Assembly (NCBI RefSeq): GCF_003590335.1
Contig: NZ_MIET01000034.1
Coordinates: forward strand, 1 to 64,000
Length of the DNA stretch: 64,000 nt
Direction: 5' to 3'
Origin: Pseudoalteromonas sp. MSK9-3
GTDB lineage: Bacteria; Pseudomonadota; Gammaproteobacteria; Enterobacterales; Alteromonadaceae
Below are positions 47,427 through 57,087 of this stretch, one piece after another (within the stretch, counting starts at the first letter, position 1; every line of letters starts with the position of its first letter). Both the position numbers and the translations under genes were made by a program. The notes beneath the pieces are model-generated. The model was not told where the DNA came from. It worked only from the letters and a program-made list of their open reading frames with translations, and made no database searches.

Positions 47427-48626
47427 TCACGGCAGCATTGAATGACGGAAGAATTTTAAGAGGTCTAAACTAAATTCTTCGGGCTTAATTGCCGCTTCTA
47501 AATCATCGTTGACCCGCTTATTAGCAAGATCAACATCTTTTACTTCGATGTAGCGCATATGCTTGGCGTGGTAAAATACTTTCACAATGGGTTGCAGTGG
47601 GGTGTCTGGATTACTCCCGCTGACAATGCCGACTCTTTGACTGGTCAGTTTAACCAGTGTACCAACAGGGTAAACGCCAATTGCATTAATAAACACATTG
47701 AGCAGCTCTGTATCGTAGTGATGCGGTGTTCCCTCTCTTAGCAGGCGAAACGCTTTAACCGGGGTCATGCCCACCTTATATACACGTTCAGCCGTTAATG
47801 CGTCATATACATCTACAATCGCGGCCATTCTCACGTATTGTGATAGGTCTTTGGCTTCGTAGCCAAATGGGTAGCCCGAACCGTCTAAGCGCTCGTGATG
47901 ATAGCCAGCAATCTCTGTTGCGATTTTACCCAGTTGTGCGTCCATCACGATATCATAACTGTATTTCGCATGTTGTTTCATGACTTCAAATTCTTCGATA
48001 CTCAATTGGGCCGGTTTTTGTAAAATGGTGTCAGGAATATGTACTTTACCGATATCATGTAGTAATGCCCCGGTTGCCATTTGCTCTATGATCGAGCGTT
48101 CGAACCCCATATGTTTGGCAAAAATACTAATTAAAATCGACACATTAATGGAGTGCTCTAATAGATAGGTATCTTTTTCTCTTATGCGGGCAATACAGGC
48201 CAGTGCATCTTGATTACGAAATACCGAATCAATAAACCCATGAGCGGTTTCTTTGAACGCGGAGATATCAATAGGGCTGCCTGATTGGAGATCTTTAAAG
48301 GCTTTTTTTTGTAGACCTTTGGCTTCGTCATACAGCTTAGCCGCTTGGGTTAACTCAGAGTCAATACTGGTCGATTTGTGCCATGGATTTACTTCGCTAT
48401 CGACTGCTTCTGGCATGTCGCAGGGAGGAGTGTCGCTATGAGCTTCTTCATGAAGGGTTTTACTGGGATCTATTTCTACTTCAAGTACGCCAGTAGCCTT
48501 TAAGCTGTCGATGCTTTTTTGTGTTTTTACCCAGCCTTGGTTTTTGATTTTGATATGCCCAGTTTGCTTAATTACACCAACCACAAACATACCTGGGTTC
48601 AAGTCCTTGATATTTATTATTTTCAT
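47427..48626 (-). CDS. HD-GYP phosphodiesterase with DUF3391 domain
   Basis: 399 aa from the ATG at 48626 (AGGG upstream). N-terminal DUF3391 (MKIINIKDLNPGMFVVGV and GWVKTQKSIDSLKATG, about 1-120), then HD-GYP (about 150-330): LLHDIGKVHIPD, HAKYSYDI and HHERLDGSGYPFGY. Probable cyclic di-GMP phosphodiesterase, the second HD-GYP protein in the window. Soluble; no receiver domain, so its signal is unknown. Confidence 0.92.
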   Translation of the reverse strand: MKIINIKDLNPGMFVVGVIKQTGHIKIKNQGWVKTQKSIDSLKATGVLEVEIDPSKTLHEEAHSDTPPCDMPEAVDSEVNPWHKSTSIDSELTQAAKLYDEAKGLQKKAFKDLQSGSPIDISAFKETAHGFIDSVFRNQDALACIARIREKDTYLLEHSINVSILISIFAKHMGFERSIIEQMATGALLHDIGKVHIPDTILQKPAQLSIEEFEVMKQHAKYSYDIVMDAQLGKIATEIAGYHHERLDGSGYPFGYEAKDLSQYVRMAAIVDVYDALTAERVYKVGMTPVKAFRLLREGTPHHYDTELLNVFINAIGVYPVGTLVKLTSQRVGIVSGSNPDTPLQPIVKVFYHAKHMRYIEVKDVDLANKRVNDDLEAAIKPEEFSLDLLKFFRHSMLP

Positions 48627-48740
48627 CTTGAGCCCTAAATACAAGAGTAAGACTTATAAGCCTAGCAAAGAACTGCAAAAAAGGTAGTAATAAAGGGTGG
48701 CTTTTTATTGGTTGTAAACAAAAGGAAGTGTGAGGTGGGA

Positions 48741-48772
48741 ATGGACATAAGCTAAAAGTAGCTTATGTCCAT
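48741..48772. repeat. Perfect 14-bp inverted repeat
   Basis: ATGGACATAAGCTA, AAAG loop, and exact reverse complement, 15 bp past the putA stop. There is no T run in the putA direction. It resembles the dyad at 33196: both arms begin ATGGACA. Confidence 0.75.
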
Positions 48773-48787
48773 GATGTTTTTAATGGT

Positions 48788-51700
48788 TTATTCGTCGTCT
48801 TCAACTAGGGTCATCAGTGAGGTATTACCACCTGATGCCGTTGTATCAATACTGATGGTTTTCTCCGTCACGAGGCGGCTGATCAGGGTGTCATAGTATT
48901 CTGCACTGATCACCGGCAAAATTGCACCGCTACGAGCAGCTAATTGCTGACTGAAGTAACCTAAACGTGATGAACGTGCTGCAACGACCGCACCTGCTAA
49001 ATGCGGATGGGTAAGTACCGCGTGTAACTGGTTTGGTTTAGCAACTTGAAACACACCTTCTGCAATGCCAGTAGAAATGAACTTATTTCTAAATGCTTGT
49101 GCTTCTTCATAAAACAGCTCTGATGCCACGGTTATCACGGTATTACCTGCCGCAAGCGCTGTAATGATAGAAATAGCCCAGAAGTTAAATGAAGTACTCT
49201 TATCGGCATAACACACCACACAACCGCGCGCTTCAAGGTGCAAAGTATTCGACTCACCTGTCGGACCCGGTAAGGTGGTATGATTGCGCATGCGCTTTTC
49301 TAAACGGTTAAGTTGGGTACGTGCATCAGCCAATGTTTTAGCTAAATCGTCGGCTAAGTCGTCAATGATCTCAACCGTTGCTATTTTAGCCAGTAGTTGG
49401 CGAACAGCTGACACTCGATCATTTAATGGGGTCGCACGCCAAATTTTCTCATCGCGCATTGAGTTACGCATTAAGCGATCAACTTGCTCTGTTGCACCAG
49501 GGAAATTATGCGTTTCTAACTCATCTGCGGTTAAGTTAGTCATTTGCACGTTTTCTGGAGAGGCTTTTTCTTTAACCAAACGATATAAGTAGTTTGGTCC
49601 ACCCGCTTTCGGGCCTGTTCCAGATAAGCCGCGTCCACCAAAAGGTTGCACGCCAACAATCGCACCAATCATATTGCGGTTTACGTATACATTACCTGCT
49701 CTAGACATTTTAGCTAAATAGCGACAACGCTCTTCAATACGCGAATGAACACCCATTGTTAAGCCATAACCGGTGTTATTGATTTGATCGATAACATTGT
49801 CTAGCTCGCTGGCTTTATAGCGAATGACGTGTACAACAGGACCGAACACTTCACGTTTTAATACTGATAGGTCTGCAATTTCATACAAACGCGGGGCAAA
49901 GAAGAATGCACCATTTTCTGAATTATCAGGAATAGGCGATTCAAATAAGAGCTTGCCATTGGCTTTTAAGTACTCAACATGTGCAGTCAGCGTGTTCAGT
50001 GCTTTTTCGTCAATGACTGGGCCAACATCAGTATCAAGCTGAGCTGGGTCGCCAATATGTAATTCTTGTAGCGCGCCTTTAAGCATTTTGATAATGCCAT
50101 CAGCCACGTCTTCTTGTAAGAATAAAACACGCAGCGCCGAACAGCGTTGTCCCGCACTTTGGAAACCAGATGAAATTACATCATCAACCACTTGCTCTGG
50201 TAAAGCCGTTGAATCGACGATCATACAGTTTTGACCACCGGTTTCGGCTATCAGAGGAACTTGAATGTCATTTCGTTCAGCAAGGATTTGTGAAATTAAC
50301 GTACCTGTTTCGGTAGAACCAGTGAACATCACGGCTTGAATACGCTCATCAGGGACTATGTGCTTACCTACCTCACTACCGCGTGCGACAACCGCTTGTA
50401 CAACATGTTCAGGTAACCCGACAATTTGCATTAACTCAATACAACGTAGCGCGATCATACTGGTTTGCTCAGCAGGCTTCGCTATTACAGTATTACCCGT
50501 CACAATCGCAGCAGCAACTTGACCTAGGAATATGGCTAGAGGGAAGTTCCAAGGGCTAATACATAAAATAACCCCACGGGCTTCAAAGCGCTCATCTTCA
50601 GAGAGCTCTTCAGCACGCGCTGCATAGTAACGACAGAAATCAACGGCTTCACGTACTTCATCAATGCTGTCTTGGGTAATTTTACCGGCTTCTTTGATAC
50701 AAATTGCCACGAGCTCATCATGATGGCGCTCTAGTATGTCGGCAATGCGGCGTAATAGTTCTGCGCGCTCAGACACTGGCGTCTCAGACCAACTTGCAAA
50801 TGCAGTGTCAGCGTTAGCCAGCATAGCTTGCATTTCATCACTTTGGTGCAGTGGAACTTGACCGACAACCTCAGTATGATTTGCTGGGTTGCGCACCGCT
50901 AAAAAGCCTTCTTTAACATCCGCTTCAGTGATACGGTTATCTTCAAACCACTTGTCTAGGTTATCTTTTAATGGCGAAATAACATTGATGTCTGTTAAAT
51001 CCATGCCTTTTGAGTTATCACGCTCAGCACCATAAAGTTCAATTGGCAGTTTAATTTGCGTATTAAATTTATTGCGTAAGCTTTGTAGGGTTTCAACTGG
51101 ATCAGGTAACAAAGACTCAACTGGCTTTGTAACATCAACAATGGCATTTACGAATGACGAGTTAGCCCCATTTTCAAGCAAGCGTCGAACTAAGTAAGCC
51201 AATAAATCTTCATGTTGACCAACAGGTGCATACACACGACATTGTACATTGTCTTTTTCTACGATTTGATCGAATAAAGATTCGCCCATACCGTGTAAGC
51301 GTTGAAACTCAAAGCCTTTGTTATCGCCTTTTGCTACTTCAAGAATGGTCGCCGCAGTGTAAGCATTATGTGTTGCGAACTGAGGAAATAATGCATCTCG
51401 TGCTTCAAGTAACTTAATCGCACAGGCTTTGTATGATACATCTGTTGTTGCTTTACGTGTAAATACAGGGAAGTGATCTAAACCATCTTGTTGCGTGGTT
51501 TTAATTTCTGTATCCCAGTATGCGCCTTTTACCAAACGCACCATTAATTTACGACCAACACGGCGGGCTAAATCAGTCAGCCATTCAACCACGAAAATCG
51601 CACGTTTCTGGTAGGCTTGTACTGCTAGACCAAACCCTTGCCAATCACCTAGTTCATCATCAGAGAAAACCGCTTCGATTACATCTAATGAGATGTCTAA

Positions 51701-52591
51701 ACGGTCAGCTTCTTCAGCATCGACAGTAAAACCAATGTCATACTTTTTAGCAGCTAACGCAAGCTCTTTTAGCTTAGGTACAATTTCAGTTAGGACGCGT
51801 TCACGGTGACTGAATTCATAGCGTGGGTGAATAGCCGACAACTTAACAGAGATACCTGGGCTTTTGATTGGGCCACGGCCATTCGCAGCTTTACCAATTG
51901 AATGGATCGCATTCATATAGCTATTAAAGTAGCGCTGTGCATCTTCCATGGTACGCGCGCCTTCGCCGAGCATATCGTAAGAATATACATAGCCTTTTTG
52001 CTCTTTTTCAGCAGCACGTTCAATGGCTTCGTCGATGTTTTGGCCCATAACGAACTGCTTACCCATGATTTTCATGGCAAAGTTCACTGACTTGCGGATC
52101 ACCGGCTCACCTAAGCGGCCAATGGTCTTTTTAAGTACACCAAACTGCTGATCTTTATTTTTATCTGTGTAGTTAACCATTTTACCGGTAACGAGTAGGC
52201 CCCAGCTTGATGCATTAACAAATAAAGAGTCACTGCTTCCTAAATGAGAGCTCCAGTCACCATTCGCTAATTTGTCACGAATAAGGTTATCTTGAGTTTC
52301 TTTGTCTGGTACACGAAGCAATGCTTCGGCTAGACACATTAATACCACTCCTTCTTCGGAAGAAAGAGAGAATTCATTTAAAAGTGCATCCACGCCATTT
52401 TGACCATCTTGGTCTTTACGAATATTTACCACGATTTGGCGTGCGCGTTCCCATGCACGGCTTCGAGCCGTAACGCCTACTTCAGCAAGCGGCAAAATAT
52501 GGTCGATCACTTGCTCTTCATCAATACGATAGAAGTCACGGATTTTTTGTCTGATAGGACAGTTAGTAATTAAATCACCGTTGTAAAGCAT
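48788..52591 (-). CDS. putA: Bifunctional proline dehydrogenase / glutamate-semialdehyde dehydrogenase PutA
   Basis: 1267 aa. FAD-dependent proline dehydrogenase barrel (about 170-470; KLSAIHPRYEF, RLVKGAYWDTEIK, FATHNAYTAATI, RRLLENGANSSFV), aldehyde dehydrogenase (about 560-1020; SPWNFPLAIFLGQ, ETGGQNCMIVDS and the catalytic Cys in GQRCSALR) and a C-terminal ALDH-like domain (about 1060-1250). It oxidises proline to glutamate. The N-terminal ribbon-helix-helix DNA-binding domain of trifunctional PutA is absent, so regulation must come from outside; the divergent Lrp-type gene fits. Confidence 0.97.
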   Translation of the reverse strand: MLYNGDLITNCPIRQKIRDFYRIDEEQVIDHILPLAEVGVTARSRAWERARQIVVNIRKDQDGQNGVDALLNEFSLSSEEGVVLMCLAEALLRVPDKETQDNLIRDKLANGDWSSHLGSSDSLFVNASSWGLLVTGKMVNYTDKNKDQQFGVLKKTIGRLGEPVIRKSVNFAMKIMGKQFVMGQNIDEAIERAAEKEQKGYVYSYDMLGEGARTMEDAQRYFNSYMNAIHSIGKAANGRGPIKSPGISVKLSAIHPRYEFSHRERVLTEIVPKLKELALAAKKYDIGFTVDAEEADRLDISLDVIEAVFSDDELGDWQGFGLAVQAYQKRAIFVVEWLTDLARRVGRKLMVRLVKGAYWDTEIKTTQQDGLDHFPVFTRKATTDVSYKACAIKLLEARDALFPQFATHNAYTAATILEVAKGDNKGFEFQRLHGMGESLFDQIVEKDNVQCRVYAPVGQHEDLLAYLVRRLLENGANSSFVNAIVDVTKPVESLLPDPVETLQSLRNKFNTQIKLPIELYGAERDNSKGMDLTDINVISPLKDNLDKWFEDNRITEADVKEGFLAVRNPANHTEVVGQVPLHQSDEMQAMLANADTAFASWSETPVSERAELLRRIADILERHHDELVAICIKEAGKITQDSIDEVREAVDFCRYYAARAEELSEDERFEARGVILCISPWNFPLAIFLGQVAAAIVTGNTVIAKPAEQTSMIALRCIELMQIVGLPEHVVQAVVARGSEVGKHIVPDERIQAVMFTGSTETGTLISQILAERNDIQVPLIAETGGQNCMIVDSTALPEQVVDDVISSGFQSAGQRCSALRVLFLQEDVADGIIKMLKGALQELHIGDPAQLDTDVGPVIDEKALNTLTAHVEYLKANGKLLFESPIPDNSENGAFFFAPRLYEIADLSVLKREVFGPVVHVIRYKASELDNVIDQINNTGYGLTMGVHSRIEERCRYLAKMSRAGNVYVNRNMIGAIVGVQPFGGRGLSGTGPKAGGPNYLYRLVKEKASPENVQMTNLTADELETHNFPGATEQVDRLMRNSMRDEKIWRATPLNDRVSAVRQLLAKIATVEIIDDLADDLAKTLADARTQLNRLEKRMRNHTTLPGPTGESNTLHLEARGCVVCYADKSTSFNFWAISIITALAAGNTVITVASELFYEEAQAFRNKFISTGIAEGVFQVAKPNQLHAVLTHPHLAGAVVAARSSRLGYFSQQLAARSGAILPVISAEYYDTLISRLVTEKTISIDTTASGGNTSLMTLVEDDE

Positions 52592-52679
52592 AAGGAACCC
52601 TCAGGAAAAGGAGTCAAAAACACAAGTAATTAACACGTATTTGGCCAGACATAGGGTAAGTTGGGTCAGACAAAATCGT

Positions 52680-52762
52680 GGCGCTATCAGCGCCTAATTA
52701 ATTACAACATAGTTAATTAATGCAGGTGTTGGCTCAACATTATCACACCCTTAGAAGGTGTG
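52680..52762. promoter_or_regulatory. Dyad cluster in the putA-lrp control region
   Basis: Three inverted repeats in 83 bp: GGCGC-TATCA-GCGCC (52680-52694), ATTAATTA-9 bp-TAATTAAT (52697-52721) and CACACC-7 bp-GGTGTG (52744-52762). AT-rich dyads between putA and a divergent Lrp-type gene are good operator candidates. The rest of this 313-bp gap shows no gene. Confidence 0.45.
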
Positions 52763-52904
52763 TAAGTTTTAGTCAATATGCATTGTGTTTAGTATCAAAT
52801 TTTTCAGGCATTCTATCGGAGAATAAGCAGTATATGCTGTTTTATTTTGGGAAAATACGGTAAATTAGCGGGATAACTCTCTCAGAAACAGAATTAAATG
52901 CTGC

Positions 52905-53384
52905 ATGACAACTTCTACTAGAACTCGCGTATTGGATCGGATTGATTTAGCAATATTAGACGTGTTGCAAAAGAATGGTCGAATTTCGAATGTGAACTTG
53001 GCAAAAGAGGTTAATTTGAGCCCAAGCCCGTGTTTAGATAGAGTGAAAAAGCTCGAATCAGAGGGGTATATTGAAGGCTATTCCGCCCGTTTGAACTCTG
53101 CGAAGCTAGGTCAAGCGTTGGTCGCACATGTAGAAATTACGTTAAAAAGCTCTACTGAAGCGGTATTTTCTGTATTTAGAGAACACATAGTGAAAATACC
53201 ACAAGTTGTTAGCTGCGATATGGTTGCTGGTGGGTTTGATTACTTGGTGACTATTCGGGTTGCGGATATGGCGCAATATAGAGAAGTGCTGGGTAAGATT
53301 GTTGAAACGCCGGGTGTGAGTACGAATCACACTTATATGGTTATTGAGCACATAAAAATAGACAGTGGTTTAACCGTTTTATAA
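52905..53384 (+). CDS. Lrp/AsnC-family regulator, probable proline-responsive activator of putA
   Basis: 159 aa. Helix-turn-helix (about 11-65; LDRIDLAILDVLQKNGRISNVNLAKEV and PCLDRVKKLESEGYI) and an RAM/AsnC effector domain (about 72-150; VSCDMVAGGFDYLV). Lrp members form octamers and respond to amino acids. Its position, divergent from a putA that has lost its own DNA-binding domain, suggests a PutR/Lrp-type role; this is inference from context. Confidence 0.92.
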   Translation: MTTSTRTRVLDRIDLAILDVLQKNGRISNVNLAKEVNLSPSPCLDRVKKLESEGYIEGYSARLNSAKLGQALVAHVEITLKSSTEAVFSVFREHIVKIPQVVSCDMVAGGFDYLVTIRVADMAQYREVLGKIVETPGVSTNHTYMVIEHIKIDSGLTVL

Positions 53385-53442
53385 ATCGGTGACATTTAAA
53401 AAGTCTCCCTAAAAGGCGCATATTTAAAAACGCTCATATACA

Positions 53443-53470
53443 AGTACTTATATAAAAGTACTTATATAAA
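53443..53470. repeat. Perfect 14-bp tandem duplication
   Basis: AGTACTTATATAAA occurs twice in direct tandem between the Lrp-type gene and its terminator. Flanking sequence shows weaker copies. No function seen. Confidence 0.8.
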
Positions 53471-53480
53471 AGTGCTCACA

Positions 53481-53515
53481 AACAATAAAGGCTGAATATT
53501 TCAGCCTTTATTGTT
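53481..53515. terminator. Bidirectional terminator hairpin
   Basis: AACAATAAAGGCTGAA, TAT loop, and exact reverse complement: a perfect 16-bp stem between convergent genes, ending in T-rich sequence on both strands. Confidence 0.88.
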
Positions 53516-53527
53516 TAGTCTGGCGAT

Positions 53528-54163
53528 TTAAGCCCAGCCGTCGTAACGTTTACGGCGAGACAAAAAGATTGTTAATATAATGCCCAAGAACAACCCTGCA
53601 AATGCAATCCCACCACCATAGGCAAGCAGTTTGTGTTGTTCTTCTTGCTTTTTAACATCACTTTCTTCGCGTTGTGTGGCTAATTGAGACTGCAAATCCG
53701 CAATGCTATTTTGCAACAGTGTATTTTCGCCTTGTAAGTCGTCATTACTTTGTTGTAATTGCGGTAATTGACCTAGAGTGTTGTCTAACTCATTTTGTAG
53801 AGTAACCAGCATTTCGTTGGCTGCTGTGAGCTGTTGTTTTAACCCGGCTTGTGTTGAAATAAACTTTTCTTCTACCCACACTTCACGTTCTTTATCATCA
53901 ATAATTTGAATATAACCATTTTGCGGCTGTGCGATTATACGGATCTGTGTGCCCGCATCGATTGACCCTAAAATACGGTAGTTTTTCCCCGGACCTGAAT
54001 GCGCGTAGATGAAGAGGTTATCTACAATAAACCCTAAATCATCAGTGGTCTGTTCATCCGCCGTTACTGGTGCTGTAGCCAGCTGTAATTGCTCAGTGTC
54101 TTGTGCTGCTGAAAAGTGTGACATGAGCGTAAATACACTGGGTAATATAATTCGTTTCAACAT
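53528..54163 (-). CDS. SH3-domain membrane protein, YgiM-like (TIGR04211)
   Basis: 211 aa taken from the ATG at 54163; GAGGG lies unusually close, so a start a few codons away is possible. Signal peptide to about residue 20 (SAAQ), bacterial SH3 domain (about 45-105; YAHSGPGKNYRILGSIDAGT), coiled coil (about 110-175) and a C-terminal membrane helix followed by RRKRYDGW. The layout matches YgiM. Faces the divergent ygiF-like gene, a frequent pairing. Confidence 0.87.
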   Translation of the reverse strand: MLKRIILPSVFTLMSHFSAAQDTEQLQLATAPVTADEQTTDDLGFIVDNLFIYAHSGPGKNYRILGSIDAGTQIRIIAQPQNGYIQIIDDKEREVWVEEKFISTQAGLKQQLTAANEMLVTLQNELDNTLGQLPQLQQSNDDLQGENTLLQNSIADLQSQLATQREESDVKKQEEQHKLLAYGGGIAFAGLFLGIILTIFLSRRKRYDGWA

Positions 54164-54327
54164 CCCTCGACCCAAGTTTTAATAATTTTTTCAAATAGTA
54201 TGGATTTCATTGTGCAATAGCAAGAGATAGCGAAAACTTCCTCGAACATACGGCAAAAAGATTGCAAACTGCAGGTGCATTGTATATTTTGGGCGTTCGA
54301 TAATTAGATAGGTAACAACTTGCCATA

Positions 54328-55848
54328 ATGGACACTGAAATAGAACTAAAGTTTTTACTTTCAGACAATGAAGTTCCTCTTATTCCAGGACTCATCACTC
54401 AATTTGCAAAAACAGTTAGTAACCAGCCCGCTCGGAATTTAAAAAACGCATATTACGACACCCCAAACAGAGAACTACGTGCACTTGATATTGGGCTTAG
54501 AACGCGTTGCTGTGACAATGACTGTGAACAAACCATAAAATTGGCAGGTGAGGTGGTTGGTGGCTTGCATCAACGACCAGAATACAATCTTCCTCTTCAG
54601 TCGGTAAAACCTGATTTGATGGCGTTTGCACAAGGAATATGGCCTCATGCTATGCAAGTTAGTAGTATTAATGAAAATCTATTCCCGATCTTCAGTACGA
54701 ACTTTATTCGTCGCACTTGGTTAATCGAAACCGAGCAAGGCAGTAAAATTGAAGTAGTACTGGATAAAGGCGAAGTGGTTGCACAAGGCAAAGTAGAACC
54801 CATATCTGAGCTTGAGATTGAGCTTGTAGAAGGCACTAGGGATGATTTGTTTTTATTAGCGGATCATTTAATTAATGTATCTGGGCTACGATTGGGGCTG
54901 TACTCAAAAGCAGCTCGAGGTTATCGTTTAGCTGATGATAAACCACTAAAACCGAATAAGTTTATTGGTTTTGTGCCGCTACAAGCCGGTGCGACGCAAG
55001 AGCAAGCGTTAGTTGCGGCAGTCAATTACGGTATTCAGTTTGTACAAAAGCATGAACAATGCTACTTCAATAAACCGAGTTTAAAAACACTGAAGCGAGT
55101 TATCGACGGTATAACGCTTATTCGTCATACGTTTCGCCTGTTTGCTGACATCGTGGATAAAACCACGACTGAGCATCTACGCAGTGAATTTAAGTGGCTA
55201 TTAGATGAATTAGTCTGGGTCGAAAATGCCATTTATTTAAAAACCTATACGTCAAAACGTCATGCTTATTACAAAAAGATAAACAGTGCACCAGAGCTTG
55301 CACAAGTGATTGGTGATTTAAAAGATGTTCAACCGACAGCAACTGACATTGAAGATTTATTTCATTGTCCGCGTTACAACCGCTTAATATTGACGCTCAC
55401 TCGATGGTTAGTTGATAAAGAGTGGCGTCAGCACTGGGATCAAAAAGCACTGAATGCTGCAGAGCAACCTGTGTGTGATGTTGCGAGAGGCTTTTTTGAC
55501 TCGGATTGGCGAAATTTAAAAGCGCAACTTCCAGAAGATCAAGCTTTGACTAAAACCGATTATTTACGACTACGCCACCAGCTTGAAAATACTTTACTTA
55601 GCGGTAATTGTTTAGGCCAGTTATATGACAAAGAAGAACGACAAGAGTTTAGGATGCCGTGGATTGATATTGTTTATGGCATATACGAACTCGATACCTT
55701 GTCATATTTAATGCAGCTTTGCCAAGGTCAGGACAGTGATGCTTTGAGAGATATTCAATCATGGTTAGAGAAAAAAGCAGACTTCTTAGTTAGTGCTATG
55801 GAACAAAGTCGTGATGCCTCTATGAATGGGCTGCCTTATTGGCGATGA
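54328..55848 (+). CDS. ygiF: CYTH-CHAD inorganic triphosphatase
   Basis: 506 aa. N-terminal CYTH tunnel domain (about 1-200) with the starting ExExK motif EIELK and paired Arg/Lys strands (LRTRCCDNDCEQTIKL), then a helical CHAD domain (about 215-500) with scattered His and basic residues (IRHTFR, RHAYYK). CYTH-CHAD proteins of this length hydrolyse inorganic triphosphate; CHAD domains bind polyphosphate. Confidence 0.92.
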   Translation: MDTEIELKFLLSDNEVPLIPGLITQFAKTVSNQPARNLKNAYYDTPNRELRALDIGLRTRCCDNDCEQTIKLAGEVVGGLHQRPEYNLPLQSVKPDLMAFAQGIWPHAMQVSSINENLFPIFSTNFIRRTWLIETEQGSKIEVVLDKGEVVAQGKVEPISELEIELVEGTRDDLFLLADHLINVSGLRLGLYSKAARGYRLADDKPLKPNKFIGFVPLQAGATQEQALVAAVNYGIQFVQKHEQCYFNKPSLKTLKRVIDGITLIRHTFRLFADIVDKTTTEHLRSEFKWLLDELVWVENAIYLKTYTSKRHAYYKKINSAPELAQVIGDLKDVQPTATDIEDLFHCPRYNRLILTLTRWLVDKEWRQHWDQKALNAAEQPVCDVARGFFDSDWRNLKAQLPEDQALTKTDYLRLRHQLENTLLSGNCLGQLYDKEERQEFRMPWIDIVYGIYELDTLSYLMQLCQGQDSDALRDIQSWLEKKADFLVSAMEQSRDASMNGLPYWR

Positions 55849-56075
55849 CTATCATGAAGCTTATTATTGGCACAATGCGGGTAGTAAGCTTTATTCTTCT
55901 GACACACGGTGAACTTTGTTCACAGTTTGAAAAACGGCTGTTACCACCAAGTTATGCGTAGCACAAGCGGCCACCTCCACTAATGATTGCGTGTTGTTTT
56001 AACGCGTATTCGCCAAGACAGCCTAATATTGTTCGACTACACTCAATAAATCTTTCTCTCTCGTAGTTAGGTATT

Positions 56076-56921
56076 ATGATTGATATTGACGACAAAGTAC
56101 TGAGTGATCTACGTTCTGGGTTTAGCTTGCCAGCCAAGCCTGAAATACTACAAAAGCTGCAAGTTGAGTTAAATCAAGAAGAGCCGGAGCTCGGGGCGAT
56201 TGCAAAAATCATCTTGGAAGATGTGGCAACGTCTGCTGCGGTGCTGAAAGTAATTAATTCACCTGCCTATGGTATGTCTCGAACTGTGACAGATATTAAG
56301 CAAGCGGTGATGTTTTTAGGGGTTAATTGCATTACTCAGCTTGTAACGGGCCACCTATTGAAAAATGCCTTTAACCAAAGTGATTGTGGTATTTCGCTTG
56401 AACGGTTTTGGGACAATGCCTCAGATCTGTCGCAAATAGCGATGCTGATTGGTCGGCAAGTCAAACCAACGATCCCGGTTGAAAATTTACAGCTCGTAGG
56501 GCTATTCCATGATGCGGGTATTCCGGCGATGGCGATGAAATACGATAACTATGCTGAGCTGCTAACCAAGGCAACACAACGGCCAGAAAAAACTCTAGTC
56601 ATGTATGAAGAACAAGCTTATCCAGCGAACCATACTATTGTGGGGTATTTTTTAGCAACGTCTTGGCATTTACCCAAGCCCATTTGCCAGATGATTTTAC
56701 GTCACCATGACCCTGAGTATTTAAATGGGACCCTAGACCCGGTGACCAAAGCGACGTTTGCAGCATTAAAACTGGCTGAAAATTTAGCATTTGAAGCCAA
56801 ACATTTCCGTTCATGTGCGGATTGGCATGCATTTAGAGACAATGTGATGATAGCGCTTGAGCTGAGCGATGATGAGTACACAGATATAAAAGAAGATGTT
56901 GAGGAGTTTTTCATTCATTAA
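56076..56921 (+). CDS. HDOD domain protein
   Basis: 281 aa, single HDOD domain over about 15-215: LPAKPEILQKLQVELNQ, TSAAVLKVINSPAYGM, ITDIKQAV-like region VTDIKQAVMFLGV and a degenerate HD site (LFHDAG). HDOD proteins occur in signalling and motility control and usually lack catalytic activity. No partner domain and no operon neighbour, so the role is unknown. Confidence 0.9.
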   Translation: MIDIDDKVLSDLRSGFSLPAKPEILQKLQVELNQEEPELGAIAKIILEDVATSAAVLKVINSPAYGMSRTVTDIKQAVMFLGVNCITQLVTGHLLKNAFNQSDCGISLERFWDNASDLSQIAMLIGRQVKPTIPVENLQLVGLFHDAGIPAMAMKYDNYAELLTKATQRPEKTLVMYEEQAYPANHTIVGYFLATSWHLPKPICQMILRHHDPEYLNGTLDPVTKATFAALKLAENLAFEAKHFRSCADWHAFRDNVMIALELSDDEYTDIKEDVEEFFIH

Positions 56922-57087
56922 ACTTGATGTTTTTTCATGTTTGTTTTTTGTACATTTTTTTGTGGTTGTTTAGTAATAGCATTAATGTTTTATTTTAGTC
57001 AGCGCTGACCTTTGATATTTGCTGTATCGGAGTTGGCACTGGGTAAAAGTAAAAAACACAACATGTAAACATTAAAAGGATAGTTTA

